From positions 1,240,001-1,304,000 of the forward strand of contig NZ_FYEW01000001.1 in the NCBI RefSeq assembly GCF_900187375.1: a stretch of DNA of 64,000 nt. The letters run 5' to 3'. This document shows positions 7,640 through 17,446 of this stretch, in pieces. The stretch is from Hymenobacter gelipurpurascens. Lineage in GTDB: Bacteria; Bacteroidota; Bacteroidia; Cytophagales; Hymenobacteraceae. The notes under the pieces are model-generated. The model was not told the DNA's origin and searched no databases. It saw only the letters and a list, made by a program, of their open reading frames with translations. Numbering within the stretch: position 1 is the first letter of the stretch; each line of letters opens with the position of its first letter. The position numbers and the translations under genes were made by a program.

Positions 7640-9274
7640 ATGAATTCACGCCGATTAGCCGACGCGACTCTACTGTTCGTTGCGCTGTTTACCGTTGCTT
7701 ATTTTTTCCTGACACACGAGGGCCTGTATGCACTCGACGATTATTTCTATTCCCGCTACGCTCAGCAGCTACTCAGCGGCACGTTCCGGGTAGAGCCCGA
7801 TCCGCTAGGCCTCCTCCACGACCCCCTGAAAGAGCGCCCCCTGATTTTTGGGCCGGTTGCACTCTGCTACCAGCTGCTGGGCATCAATATCATCAGCACC
7901 ACGCTCTGGCCCCTGCTAGCCACGCTGGGGTGCTCTGTGCTTTTCTGGCGGCTATACCGGCGGCGCGAGCCCGTGGTAGCCGCCGCCGCCATGCTGCTCC
8001 TGGGCCTGCACTACTTCACCCTGAACCTTACCAATTACCTCTATCCCGATAACATCCTGATGTTCTGGTGCCTGGCGGGTGCGGCAGCCCTGCTATCAGG
8101 GCGCCGCGCTGGGGCACGAGAGCTGGCGTGGGGAGTGGCATTTGCGGGGTTGAGCTTCGCGGCCCTGTTGAGTAAAGAGACGATTGTGTATTACCTGCCC
8201 CTCTACCTGGCGGTGCTTACTCGCGACGCATGGCAGCGCCAGCACCTACGGTTTTGGGCGGCAGCTATTGGCACTGGGGCGGCTCTTCTGACTGCGTACT
8301 TCGCTTTCTATCATATTTATACCAACGATGCGCTGTACCGACTACACCTGATTGAGCACACGAATGAATATCTGAAGGAAGGCAACTTCCTGCTGGGAAA
8401 CCGGGCCGCCCTCATCGGGCGCATCACGTGGCAGCCGTTGGCTTTCTTCGTGGGTTCGGGCCTGGGGGTACTGCTATTGCTGGTCGGAGCGGCGTTGTTT
8501 CAGCCCACCGAAAAGGATTCTGATAAGCGCTTCTGGCTGGCGCTGGGTTGTAGCACGCTGCTGTTTTACTGGGTGGGCAGCACTTCCCTGAGCCAGTACA
8601 ACCCCATCACGCTGCTGCCCCGCATGACGACTCCGCTCCTGCCGCCGCTGGCGCTGGCGGCGGGGTTTGGCCTGCGCTACTTGCTGCGCACCGGCAAAGG
8701 ACTATACTGGCTGGCGCTGGCGTTGCTGCTGTGCGCGGGCTGGTTGCACAATAGCCTTTCGGTGCTGTATGGTGGCCTAGGCCTGTTTTTTGGCGCCATG
8801 GCCCTAGCCCAGCACTGGCCCCATCGGCTTACGTTGTTGAAACCCGGTACCAGCCAACTCGCGTTGCTTACGCTGGGGGTGCTGGCGGGCTTTCTCGCCA
8901 TCCGGCCGGCGTATTTTATGCTGAAGCCATCGGTATCATCCCACTTCGCGCAGGATCGGGTGATACGAAAGCACCTACAGGCGCCCGCGCAGGGCGTGGT
9001 GTTGGTTGATGACTATTTGATCAGCAATTACGATTTCTACTACGGTTTCCGGGTGCCACCGGGCCTGCAGTACCGCCGCTATTGGGCCCGCGACTCTGTG
9101 CAGCTCCAACCGGGCCAGCACGCCTGGCTCCTACTCAACCGCAGCACGCTCACCAACGACGAACTCACGCGCAAACTCATCCGCTACTCCCCCGATTCGG
9201 TGCTGAGCTGGTACCCGCAACGCCGCCTGGTGGCGGAGGATGGCAAGGTGTCATTGTATGAGGTGAAATGGTAA
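7640..9274 (+). CDS. ArnT/PMT-like GT-C glycosyltransferase, integral membrane
   Basis: A 544-residue protein with about eleven hydrophobic helices. The first loop carries YALDDYFYSRYAQQLL (D33, D34), the acidic motif that GT39/GT83-type enzymes use to bind the polyprenyl-phosphate sugar and metal. A C-terminal soluble part of about 110 residues follows the last helix. It would transfer a lipid-linked sugar outside the inner membrane to a glycan, lipid A or protein; the acceptor is unknown. It is divergent from the gene ending at 7589 and converges on a GT2 gene at 9337, all consistent with a surface-glycan group that also includes the flippase at 10396. ATG 7640 is the only plausible start before the first helix. 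Confidence 0.75.
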   Translation: MNSRRLADATLLFVALFTVAYFFLTHEGLYALDDYFYSRYAQQLLSGTFRVEPDPLGLLHDPLKERPLIFGPVALCYQLLGINIISTTLWPLLATLGCSVLFWRLYRRREPVVAAAAMLLLGLHYFTLNLTNYLYPDNILMFWCLAGAAALLSGRRAGARELAWGVAFAGLSFAALLSKETIVYYLPLYLAVLTRDAWQRQHLRFWAAAIGTGAALLTAYFAFYHIYTNDALYRLHLIEHTNEYLKEGNFLLGNRAALIGRITWQPLAFFVGSGLGVLLLLVGAALFQPTEKDSDKRFWLALGCSTLLFYWVGSTSLSQYNPITLLPRMTTPLLPPLALAAGFGLRYLLRTGKGLYWLALALLLCAGWLHNSLSVLYGGLGLFFGAMALAQHWPHRLTLLKPGTSQLALLTLGVLAGFLAIRPAYFMLKPSVSSHFAQDRVIRKHLQAPAQGVVLVDDYLISNYDFYYGFRVPPGLQYRRYWARDSVQLQPGQHAWLLLNRSTLTNDELTRKLIRYSPDSVLSWYPQRRLVAEDGKVSLYEVKW

Positions 9275-9336
9275 AGTGGTGAGTTTGACGTTTTACTGGC
9301 CTAGACCGCGCAGGTGGCGCAACTAGAACGTCAAAC

Positions 9337-10248
9337 TCACCACTTCACCACTTGTCCCAGCATCCAGTCAAGGGTGCGGACGTGGCCTAGCTCCTGCAGC
9401 AGGCGGAATAAGTCACGGGCTTCGGGGAAGTTGCGCCAGCGCACGGCCTGGCGCAGCTCCCAGCGCACCCGAATGGCCAGGGCGGCACGCTCTTCGTCAT
9501 TACGGCAGAGGGCCTGCGCTTTGCGGCAAACCCGGATGGTTGAGGCCAGGTACGGGTCATTTGGGCGGTACCCTTTGCGCGACATCGACTGGGGGTGCAG
9601 CCGTTTCTGGGTGGTTACTTCGTCAAGGAAATAGAACTGCCAGTCGCGGGCGGCGCGCACCCAGAAGTCGAAGTCCTCGTAGGCCAGGGCTTCATCGTAG
9701 CCGCCGAGTTGTTCCAGGGTGGCGCGTCGCATGGTCATAGTAGGCGTGCTGATGAAGTAGCGGGCCAGCACATCGGCAAACACCCAGCCCGAGGCGGGGC
9801 GCGGGTGTAGCCCTTGGGCATCGCGGCGGAAATGGCGGCGCACCAGATGGCCTTCTTCATCAATCAGCTCCGCATCAGAATACACCATACCACAGGCAGG
9901 ACCGGCTCGGTGGAAGGCCGCTACATGGTGGGCAATACGGTGGGGCAGCAGCACATCATCGGTGGCAAAATCGACCAGAAATTCTCCTGATGATTGGTGC
10001 AGGGCCTGATTGAAGGCCCTGCAGTTGCCTACGTTTTCGGGCATCAGCAGCAGGCGCCATCCGGGGTGCTCGGCGGCATATTGGCGCAGTATGGTGGCGC
10101 TTTTGTCGGTGCTGGCATCGTCTACCAGCAGCACCTCCAGGTTGGGGTACGTCTGGTGCACAATGGAATCGAGGGCCTGACGAAGGAAGCGGGCGTGGTT
10201 GTAGCACAGGGCTACGATAGTGACGAGCGGCAACTCAGCGTGGGACAT
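9337..10248 (-). CDS. Family 2 glycosyltransferase
   Basis: A 303-residue GT-A enzyme from ATG 10248; an in-frame ATG at 10302 would add 18 residues without family likeness. The nucleotide-sugar fold is clear: PLVTIVALCYNHARFLRQAL, then LLVDDASTDKS (first Asp pair), NVGNCRAFNQAL, and DFATDDVLLP in the DxD position; the acceptor part has GGYDEALAYEDFDFWVRAA. It works on the cytosolic face, adding a sugar from a nucleotide donor to a glycan or lipid carrier. It is downstream of the flippase gene on the same strand, with an AT-rich 147-base gap (10249-10395) that probably carries its own promoter. Confidence 0.88.
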   Translation of the reverse strand: MSHAELPLVTIVALCYNHARFLRQALDSIVHQTYPNLEVLLVDDASTDKSATILRQYAAEHPGWRLLLMPENVGNCRAFNQALHQSSGEFLVDFATDDVLLPHRIAHHVAAFHRAGPACGMVYSDAELIDEEGHLVRRHFRRDAQGLHPRPASGWVFADVLARYFISTPTMTMRRATLEQLGGYDEALAYEDFDFWVRAARDWQFYFLDEVTTQKRLHPQSMSRKGYRPNDPYLASTIRVCRKAQALCRNDEERAALAIRVRWELRQAVRWRNFPEARDLFRLLQELGHVRTLDWMLGQVVKW

Positions 10249-10395
10249 AGCAGAGCAAGATACAGGCCTACCAGGCAAAGAGTCAGCAGATGAGTTAAGC
10301 ACTTCTTACGATATCTGATTTTTTATTTTTACTTAATTACAAATCAGCGTTTTAACCATCAATATATAAAGAATATATACAAATAATTATCACTA

Positions 10396-11688
10396 TCAAA
10401 TCAGCTCTTTCCGGAAGTACCACAGGCAGCCGGGCAGCAGCAAACCATAGCGCACAGCATGAGCCATCGGGGCGCCCAGCAGCCCGAAGCGAGGCAGCAA
10501 CAAGCCTAGCAACGCAGTATATAGCACCGCCGATCCGGCCTGCACCGCTACGTAGCGTCCTACTCGGGCGCGCACCGTAAGCAGGAACAGCAGTGTCCAG
10601 GTGAGGAACTTGGCCCAGTCGCCGAGCAGCTGCGGGGCCAGCAACGGGCCTGCTGCCGAGAAGTGCTGATCGAACAAAAACGGCAGTAGCCAGGAGCGTG
10701 TCAGCCAGAGCAGACCAAAGCCCACCGCTAGCCCAGGCGCCAGCAGCGCCAGCACCGCCCGCAGCAGTTGGCGACGCTGCTGAGGCTGGGCAATAAGGGC
10801 CGCCAAACGCGGGTAGTACACGCTGCCCATCACGGCCGAAAAAACCATGGTATAGTTATCGGAGAGCTTGGCAACGGCCTGCCACAGGTCAGTTTGGGCG
10901 AGGCCTAGCTGCCGGATGAGCACCTCGCGCATGGCAAAATCGACGCTCTTTCCGAACAGCAGCACGCTCAGCGCCATCAACAGAAACCTGCTTAGCCCGC
11001 GCATGGCCGGCCGGCTCAGCGGCCCCGAGAGCGAAGGCAGCAACCCGGCCCGATAGGCCAGTAGCAGGGTAGGCAGCAGCGTAATTCCCTGGGCCAGCAG
11101 ATAGGCCAGCAGCGCCGACTCAATGGTACCCCCGTAGGCCAGTACTGCCGCCACCGCTCCCACTCCCAGGCCACTGAGCAGCACCGTCAGGACCACGTAG
11201 GCGCGCAGCCGGCCCGCCGCCAGCAGCACCGACACCAGAAAAGCGTGTCCCGTGAGCAGCGTGATGCCCAGCATAAACAGCAATGTCCAGCCCAGCGTCG
11301 GCTCAAACACCCCAATCAAGCGGCCGGGGGCTACTGCCAGCACCAGAAACCCCAGCAGTAGCGCCGCCGCATTGAGGCCGAGGCCAGCGCCCAGCCATGC
11401 CCGGTAGCGCCCGGTGCCGGCCCGGAGCGGCGCCAGATACTTCACGAGGCCTACGTGCACCCCATCATTAGGCAGCGTGGTGAAAAGGGCCATCAGGTTC
11501 TGGAAGTGAGCTAGCAGCGTAAGTCCGCCCGCGCCGCCGTAAATGGCCAGCAGCTTATTGAGCACCAACGCTCCCGAGGCCCGCGCCAGCACCGCCACTC
11601 CGGAACCCAGCGACCCGCGCAAAAAGCGCCCCAGCACCGCCGACCGTTGCTCGGGCTGCGGAATGGCGGAAGTGGAATCAGGCTGCAT
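10396..11688 (-). CDS. Wzx-type flippase (O-antigen / ECA translocase-like)
   Basis: A 430-residue protein with 12 or more hydrophobic segments, of the polysaccharide-transport (MOP) superfamily. The opening, FLRGSLGSGVAVLARASGALVLNKLLAIYGGAGGL, followed by HFQNLMALFTTLPNDGVHVGLVKYLA, resembles WzxE-like translocases that flip lipid-linked oligosaccharides across the inner membrane. Length agrees with the family. It sits between a FemAB-like acetyltransferase and a GT2 gene on the same strand, supporting a role in making an exported glycan. Start ATG 11688 gives a short polar leader before the first helix. Confidence 0.82.
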   Translation of the reverse strand: MQPDSTSAIPQPEQRSAVLGRFLRGSLGSGVAVLARASGALVLNKLLAIYGGAGGLTLLAHFQNLMALFTTLPNDGVHVGLVKYLAPLRAGTGRYRAWLGAGLGLNAAALLLGFLVLAVAPGRLIGVFEPTLGWTLLFMLGITLLTGHAFLVSVLLAAGRLRAYVVLTVLLSGLGVGAVAAVLAYGGTIESALLAYLLAQGITLLPTLLLAYRAGLLPSLSGPLSRPAMRGLSRFLLMALSVLLFGKSVDFAMREVLIRQLGLAQTDLWQAVAKLSDNYTMVFSAVMGSVYYPRLAALIAQPQQRRQLLRAVLALLAPGLAVGFGLLWLTRSWLLPFLFDQHFSAAGPLLAPQLLGDWAKFLTWTLLFLLTVRARVGRYVAVQAGSAVLYTALLGLLLPRFGLLGAPMAHAVRYGLLLPGCLWYFRKELI

Positions 11689-11745
11689 CAGGGCAAAGTA
11701 ACGGCATCTTTCCGTAGGCCAGTGGAGGCCCCGAATGGCCGGGCG

Positions 11746-12753
11746 CTATTTCTCAAACGTCAGCTTCAGGCTGAGCACGCCGCCCAGGTGGCGCTTGAAC
11801 TGCAGCAACGAGTAGTTGGGACCTTCGGGCAGCATGGAAGTTCCCAGATCCAGCAACTGCATGCCGCTGGCCTTTCCGAAAGCGTGCAGGCCCGCATTGA
11901 GCATCACAACAGGGCTGAATGCATTGTAGGCCAGGGGGCTGGCTGGGTAGAAGTTGTAGAGTACCTGCTCGTTCACCCGAATAGCCACCGTGAGGGCAGC
12001 CCACTCACCGGCGGCGTCGCGCACCGAGAACAGGAAGTAGTTATTTGGGAACAGCCGAAACAACTCCTGCAAACGCTCCAGCGGCAGCGACAGGTGCTGG
12101 CCCTTTTCCTGGCGGCAGCGGCTCAGAAACTCGTAGGCCAGGGGCAGCAGCAAGGGCGGCTCCTGCTCAAACCGGAAGCCGTTTCGCTCACACTTGCGCA
12201 AGCGCCGCCGCTCCGAGGGGTGCAGGCGGGCTTCAAACTCCTGGTCCAACGGCAGGTGGTTATTCAGCTCGGTTTGGGTGATGCTAAAACCTTGCTGGGT
12301 AAGGGCCTGCGTGAGCAGGGCACTGCCAGCAGCATCGTAGCAGAAGGGGTAGCTCCGAATCTGGAACTGCTGCACACCCTGAAGCGCAAGCTGATCCTCT
12401 ACCAAGTCTAGAAAGCAAGCTACCACATCGGCGGGCAGGCCGGGGGCCAGCTGGGCACTCCCGAAGGGCGCCTGCCAGGGGCTGTAGGCCACTGCGCCGG
12501 CTTCGCTGAGGAAGATGTGCAGCTGGCCTACCGTATGGTGGTGGCGTAGGTCTTCGAGGTAAAAATGCAGCCGCTCGCCGGGGGCCTGTTGCAGCGCCAG
12601 ATGGGCCGGCGTGAGGTATAGAAACGGGTCGTAGGCCAGGGGCTGGGCCGGTAGCGCCTCCGGGCCGCGCAGGCATCGCACCACATAGCGGCCTTCCTCT
12701 ACAGGCAGAGGCAGCAAATCGGAAGAAGAGGCGGCGGTGAAATCCAAGGGCAA
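11746..12753 (-). CDS. FemAB/GNAT-like acyltransferase
   Basis: A protein of up to 335 residues. The C-terminal half resembles the acetyltransferase fold of FemAB-related GNATs found in glycan loci: RRRLRKCERNGFRF (basic helix), AALTVAIRVNEQVLYNFYPASP, then LHAFGKASGMQLLDLGTSM and a final LLQFKRHLGG, which corresponds to the G-L-x-x-F-K-x-x-F/L-G ending of the family. It probably acylates a sugar or lipid-linked precursor in the cytosol. No ATG is available; TTG 12753 is the longest start and GTG codons near 12684 are alternatives, so the N-terminus is uncertain. It is just upstream of the flippase gene (57 bases), likely one transcript. Confidence 0.7.
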   Translation of the reverse strand: MPLDFTAASSSDLLPLPVEEGRYVVRCLRGPEALPAQPLAYDPFLYLTPAHLALQQAPGERLHFYLEDLRHHHTVGQLHIFLSEAGAVAYSPWQAPFGSAQLAPGLPADVVACFLDLVEDQLALQGVQQFQIRSYPFCYDAAGSALLTQALTQQGFSITQTELNNHLPLDQEFEARLHPSERRRLRKCERNGFRFEQEPPLLLPLAYEFLSRCRQEKGQHLSLPLERLQELFRLFPNNYFLFSVRDAAGEWAALTVAIRVNEQVLYNFYPASPLAYNAFSPVVMLNAGLHAFGKASGMQLLDLGTSMLPEGPNYSLLQFKRHLGGVLSLKLTFEK

Positions 12754-13020
12754 ACGGCGCGAAGAACTAGCGGACGGCGAAAGTACGAGAAAATAGCCGC
12801 GAACGGCTGTAAATTGCCCTTATTCGGCCGCCAGTGCTCGGCCCCTGCTTTTCGCAGGAACCCAACAAAGCTCCCCTTATAGGTCAGCGGCAAGCGGTGC
12901 TTACATCAGGTGCTGTAGGCCAGTAGGCAGTGGCCTATGGGTTCATGAGCCCTTCATCTGAGACAACAAACTTTCCGGTAAAACCCGTAAACTGCCCCAA
13001 CGACCCGTTTTCCCTCGCTC

Positions 13021-14226
13021 ATGACTGCTGATTCGTCTTCTTCGACTGCCACTTCTCCACCGCCCGTTTTGCCGGAGCCGGAGGAGGATTTACCAGAGAA
13101 ATCGGGGCTATTGGCCGACCGTGATGCCATCCGTCAGGCCCATGAGCAAACCGTAGGGCAACGGCCCGGCACGCTGGTGGTCCGCGAAGATGCACTGCCG
13201 CCCCGGCTGTTTCTGATCAGCTACGCCGAAAACTTCTATCAGGAAAAGGAATACGCCGATTATACCGTGCTGCTGGCCTACTTCCGGGCCCACCCCGAGA
13301 TAAAGCACTGGATTGATGTGCGCGGCTACAACAACCTGCCCCTGATGCAATTGCTGCAGGAGGACTTCCAGATTCACCCCCTGATGATGGAGGACGTGCT
13401 GGGCGACTATCAACGGGCCAAGGTAGAAGAAACAGAGCACGGCTTGTTCATGGTCTCGCGCATGACGGAATTCACCCGCCTGCTCGATATCGAGGACGAC
13501 CAGCTTTCCATTTTCACCGGCGACAACTACGTGCTCACGTTTCAGGATGATTACGTGGACTGCCTCGACCCGGTGCGGCAGCGCCTGCGCTCCGGCCGCA
13601 GCTCCATCCGGCGGCGCCAGCCCCTGTACCTGGCCTACGCCCTCACCGACGTAGTGCTAGACCACTACTACCCTACCATGGCCGCTATCGGCGACTATAT
13701 TGAGAAGCTGGAGGAGCGCATCTTCCTGGGCCGCTCCGACCGGCGCCTGCTTAACCGCATCCTGCACATCAAGAAGGACATTGTGCGGTTCCGGCGCCTC
13801 GTGTATCCGGAGCGGGAGAAGATTGCCGAGATTCTGCGGATGCCGGAGGAAGTGGTGCCCGAAGAAATCAAAACCTACTTTAAAGACTGCTACGACCACG
13901 CCATTCAGGCCATGGACCTGGCCGAGAGCTACCGCGAATCCGTCAGCAGCCTCGTGGATCTGTTCCTGTCGGACCAGAGCAACCGCATGAACGAGGTGAT
14001 GAAAGTGCTGACCATCATCAGCAGCATCTTTATCCCGCTCAGCTTCGTGGTAGGCCTCTACGGCATGAACTTCCAGCGCGAAGCCCCCGACGGCAGCATC
14101 AACCACCTGAACATGCCGGAGCTCTACAGCCCCTGGGGCTACCCGGTTCTGCTCGCCATTCTGGGCATTATCGTCATGTTTCAGCTGATTTATTTCTACC
14201 GAAAAGGCTGGCTGACGAATCGGTGA
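13021..14226 (+). CDS. corA: CorA-type magnesium/cobalt channel
   Basis: A 401-residue protein. The cytosolic part holds the IDVRGYNNLPLMQLL and HPLMMEDVL strands typical of CorA, then a long helix rich in charged residues. Two C-terminal membrane helices carry the signature YGMNF loop directly after the first, and the protein ends with a basic tail (RKGWLTNR). CorA forms a pentamer that lets Mg2+ (also Co2+, Ni2+) into the cell and closes when cytosolic Mg2+ is high. It stands alone; no Mg-responsive leader was recognised in the 268 bases upstream. The N-terminal 40 residues are Ser/Pro/Glu-rich and probably disordered. Confidence 0.95.
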   Translation: MTADSSSSTATSPPPVLPEPEEDLPEKSGLLADRDAIRQAHEQTVGQRPGTLVVREDALPPRLFLISYAENFYQEKEYADYTVLLAYFRAHPEIKHWIDVRGYNNLPLMQLLQEDFQIHPLMMEDVLGDYQRAKVEETEHGLFMVSRMTEFTRLLDIEDDQLSIFTGDNYVLTFQDDYVDCLDPVRQRLRSGRSSIRRRQPLYLAYALTDVVLDHYYPTMAAIGDYIEKLEERIFLGRSDRRLLNRILHIKKDIVRFRRLVYPEREKIAEILRMPEEVVPEEIKTYFKDCYDHAIQAMDLAESYRESVSSLVDLFLSDQSNRMNEVMKVLTIISSIFIPLSFVVGLYGMNFQREAPDGSINHLNMPELYSPWGYPVLLAILGIIVMFQLIYFYRKGWLTNR

Positions 14227-14250
14227 TGAAGGAATGAGGTGGCCTCGGCC

Positions 14251-14428
14251 TGTCATTGCGAGCGGAGCGAAGCAATTTTTCCTTGTCGTATGCAATACTT
14301 CTGCCGAAACTACAAAGCCCTTACTACCACGTGGTAGTAAAGGCTTTTGAACAAGCCAGCCGTAGGCGCGACTGGAAAGAAAGAATGCTTCGACACTGGC
14401 TTGATGCGCCACATGCTCGCAATGACAG
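14251..14428. repeat. Imperfect inverted repeat (REP/MITE-like) with word CATTGCGAGC
   Basis: TGTCATTGCGAGC at the left end is matched by GCTCGCAATGACA at the right end; CGAAGCAATT follows on the left and AATGCTTCG on the right at unequal distances. The right arm therefore carries an extra stretch of about 25 bases. A hairpin terminator lies in the middle. No coding sequence fits. Confidence 0.7.
14314..14347. terminator. Hairpin terminator between CorA and the 909-residue gene
   Basis: AAAGCCCTTACTACCAC faces GTGGTAGTAAAGGCTTT with one mismatch and essentially no loop, ending in TTTT. It is symmetric and suits both converging genes. Confidence 0.8.
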
Positions 14429-14504
14429 CTCCAGGCCGCTCAGTGACAGGCCTAGGCCACTCGCACGTCGACCCCATCATTTCACCATCTTACTATCTCA
14501 CCTT

Positions 14505-17234
14505 TTAATCCAGCTTGAGATCGGTGCGGCGCAGCTCAGAACCTACCACTCGGAACAGGTGGTAGGTGGCCGTGGGCAGGTTGTAGTCGAGTGCAATTTG
14601 CGGCACCGTGCTGTCGAAGGGCTGACCGCCTAGCAGGCGCAGCTTGGCATCGTAGAGGTACGCTTTGCTAGGGCCCTGCTCCGTAATGGCGTATACCTGC
14701 CGGCCAGCCCCAAAGTTGAAATACTGCACCTGTTTGGGGGCCGATGTGATGAAAGTCTGGCTGAGCAGCTGCCGGCCTGTGGCATCAAACAGCGCGAGGC
14801 GGCCTCCCTCCTCACGCACCACCACGTAGGTACGCTGCTCCTGATCAGGCACCAAATGAAACACAGAGTTGCGGCTCCAGGTAGCAATGCGGCCTCTTGC
14901 CACAATGTCGCCACTCAGGTTGAAGCTCACTCGCTCGCCGTGCTGCGTAACCACCGTCAGGCGGGTGCGGCGCAACGATGAGCCGGTTTCTACCAGTGCT
15001 TTGCTCTGCATGCGGGCGCCCACACTTATCGGGAAGCCCGGGTACACCCCACCCGCTTGGTTGTAGGCGTAGATGTAGCCGTTTTCCAGCAGCACCACAA
15101 TTACATCGAGGCCGTTTACGGTGAGATAGTGCGGGGGCGCGGCCAGCCGGAACTCCAGTTGCCGGGGCTGCCAGCCAGTAAAAATCCGCCCCTGGGTGTT
15201 GTAGAGAAACAGATTGCTGCCACTGCCAGCCACCAACAAGCGCTGCGGCTGGTTTCCGCCCGGCGGCGATACGGTGAGAGAAGTGGCCTGCAAGGTATCG
15301 GGCAGGTTGAACGGGAAGTTTGGCAGCGGTTTTCCCTGGCTATTGTAGCCAAACAGCTGCGTTGCACTGGCCACCAGGAAGCCCGTGGCGCCTGGCATCC
15401 GGTACGGACTGCCCACTAACGGCCCCGGCAAGGTATCCGACCAGGCTACCACGTTATCGGGGGTGATGTAATGAAGGACGTGGGCGGTGTCCTGCACCAA
15501 TACGCCGGGTAGCTTGGCTCCCCCCACCGTTACCAGTGTTGGCGAAGTTTGCAGAGGCGTTTTGAAGGTTAGTAAGCTGCCAGTTCCATCCTGGTTTTGC
15601 GGGCGCGCTACGGCCGGCCCCTCGGCGGGGTGGCGCAACACGAAGTGCGTGAAATATTGCGCGCCAGCCTCGGCCTCGTTGGCAGCAGGCACCCATTGCA
15701 TGGCTACCTGCGGGAAGCGCTTAAACAGACTCTCGTTGCGCAGGAGGCCGGCCCGGCGCTCTTCCACCAGGCCACGCAGCAGCACGTTCCAGGCATTGCC
15801 CATATCCAGCAATATGCTCAGGCGGGCCATTGGCTGGGTATCCTGCAGAAAGGCCACCTGCGTGGGGGAGCGACTCCAGACCTCGCCGGCGGCTACACTT
15901 TGCAGCCATTGGCGTACCACTTCATCATTCTCGCCAAACGCCACGTAGTTACCGACCTGCGCCACTACCGGCTGCGGAAAATTCTGGAACAGCGGCCCTA
16001 GCAAGCGGTGCGGCAGTTCCGGCACCTGCATCTGATATTGCTGATAGGGTCCCACCCGCTCAAACGAAGGCGAAGTGCCCGTGGCACGCCGCAACTGGCC
16101 TAGCAGGATGCTCAGCCGGGCTGGGTCGGAGCACCAGGCCAGGGCGAGCTTTCCGGGGCGCTGCCGCGCCGATGATGTACCGAGATAGCAAAGTGCTACT
16201 TCCTGCCGCAATAGTGTGGCTATGCTATCCAGAAGCGGCCCGGTGGCAGCCGCCAGGGTATCGGGAGTGGCCGGCGCCTTGCCGCGCAGGGCGGTAGCCT
16301 GGCCTAGGCCAAAATGAACCAGCAGAGCCGTTTTCATCGGCACCACTTCCGCCATGCTCAGGCGTTGGGCGGGCTGCCCGCGCAAGCGCTGGTGCAGGCC
16401 ATTGCGGGCCGTTTCTACGTTTGCGAAGCCATCAAATACTACTTTATTTCCGGCCAGCTTCATCTGCACCAGCTCGTTTTTGGCCAAGCTGGTGATTTCG
16501 GCGAGGTCGGCGCCCAGGTCTTGGCGGAAGAACACGCTCAGCAGCTGCGGTAAGCGGCGCTGGTTGAGCAGCAGCGTCGCATCTACATCCTTCAGGCGGA
16601 AATAGTCAGTACTCTGAAAGTCGGCGGCTACGGTTGGCTGGCCGGGGTGCTCCAGACGCAGCGCTACGGCTTCTACCAGCGCCGGATTGGCACTGATGAG
16701 CAGATGGTTGCGGTAATTCAGAACCGTGAGGCCTTCACCGGTACTGCGCTGCCGCACTTGGGTGAGCTGCTGATCATGAAACTCCCGGGTTGTGACCTCG
16801 AAACGTTTGTCGCGGCCCAGCCCTTCCACCAGATTGCGTATCAGCCGGTACTCGCGCACGCTGCTGATGGGCACCTGAAATAAAATATCGAACTGGCCGG
16901 GCCCCGTAACGTGTACTGAGGTAAACACGCGCTTACGGCCCAAAAAGCGCAATACTACCTCGCGGCCACCGACTACGCTGTCGGCCAGGGCCAGATTGTC
17001 TTCTACCTGCTGGAAATAGCGCACCGCCGTGAGGTTGTCCCAGAGCTGGGTTTCCTTGAGGTGACGCACTAGCGTCGGATGGTCGCGGGTGGCCGTTACC
17101 AGCACGGCATCGTCGGGTACCAGCGCCCACGGGTCCACGGGCACCTGCGCCTCGCGGTGGCGATAGTACACGTAGGAACCCAGTGCCGTAAGCAGCAGCA
17201 GACCTGTCAGAAACACCAGTACTCGTTGCGACAT
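14505..17234 (-). CDS. Large membrane-anchored envelope protein, DUF3352-like N-part with beta-propeller-like C-part
   Basis: A 909-residue protein with one N-terminal hydrophobic anchor (residues 4-22) and a long outside part. The section 30-520 contains the pattern VPDDAVLVTATR... LLILSANPALVEAVA-like strands and repeated ALLVHFG/LCYLGT stretches reminiscent of DUF3352, seen in exported proteins of unknown role. From about 560 to 900 there are repeated GYNSQGKPLPNFPFN, YNTQGRIFTGWQP, AYNQAGGVYPGFPI and YDAKLRLLGGQPF units, each like one blade of a PQQ/quinoprotein-type beta-propeller. I know no function. It is a single gene on its strand, converging on corA, and divergent from the permease gene at 17447. 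Confidence 0.75.
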   Translation of the reverse strand: MSQRVLVFLTGLLLLTALGSYVYYRHREAQVPVDPWALVPDDAVLVTATRDHPTLVRHLKETQLWDNLTAVRYFQQVEDNLALADSVVGGREVVLRFLGRKRVFTSVHVTGPGQFDILFQVPISSVREYRLIRNLVEGLGRDKRFEVTTREFHDQQLTQVRQRSTGEGLTVLNYRNHLLISANPALVEAVALRLEHPGQPTVAADFQSTDYFRLKDVDATLLLNQRRLPQLLSVFFRQDLGADLAEITSLAKNELVQMKLAGNKVVFDGFANVETARNGLHQRLRGQPAQRLSMAEVVPMKTALLVHFGLGQATALRGKAPATPDTLAAATGPLLDSIATLLRQEVALCYLGTSSARQRPGKLALAWCSDPARLSILLGQLRRATGTSPSFERVGPYQQYQMQVPELPHRLLGPLFQNFPQPVVAQVGNYVAFGENDEVVRQWLQSVAAGEVWSRSPTQVAFLQDTQPMARLSILLDMGNAWNVLLRGLVEERRAGLLRNESLFKRFPQVAMQWVPAANEAEAGAQYFTHFVLRHPAEGPAVARPQNQDGTGSLLTFKTPLQTSPTLVTVGGAKLPGVLVQDTAHVLHYITPDNVVAWSDTLPGPLVGSPYRMPGATGFLVASATQLFGYNSQGKPLPNFPFNLPDTLQATSLTVSPPGGNQPQRLLVAGSGSNLFLYNTQGRIFTGWQPRQLEFRLAAPPHYLTVNGLDVIVVLLENGYIYAYNQAGGVYPGFPISVGARMQSKALVETGSSLRRTRLTVVTQHGERVSFNLSGDIVARGRIATWSRNSVFHLVPDQEQRTYVVVREEGGRLALFDATGRQLLSQTFITSAPKQVQYFNFGAGRQVYAITEQGPSKAYLYDAKLRLLGGQPFDSTVPQIALDYNLPTATYHLFRVVGSELRRTDLKLD

Positions 17235-17446
17235 GCAGGATTCCGGGAAGTGCGGGGGGCAAAAATAGGGATTCGTGGCGTTTAGCAGGCATACATGGCT
17301 GCCAGCATCTATACGGCAGCGCCCCGCCCTGAGTATGTCCCGCTAGGCCACTCGCCTGTAGGCGGCCCGGCTACAGGCGCTGGCTGCACCTAAGAGGGCT
17401 TTTCTTTTCTATCTTCCGGCCCTGAAACACTCCCTACTCTTCCTGT

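Noticed and set aside
11647..12411. Open frame of 254 codons on the + strand
   Set aside because: Antisense to the FemAB-like gene; Gln-rich shadow without domain.
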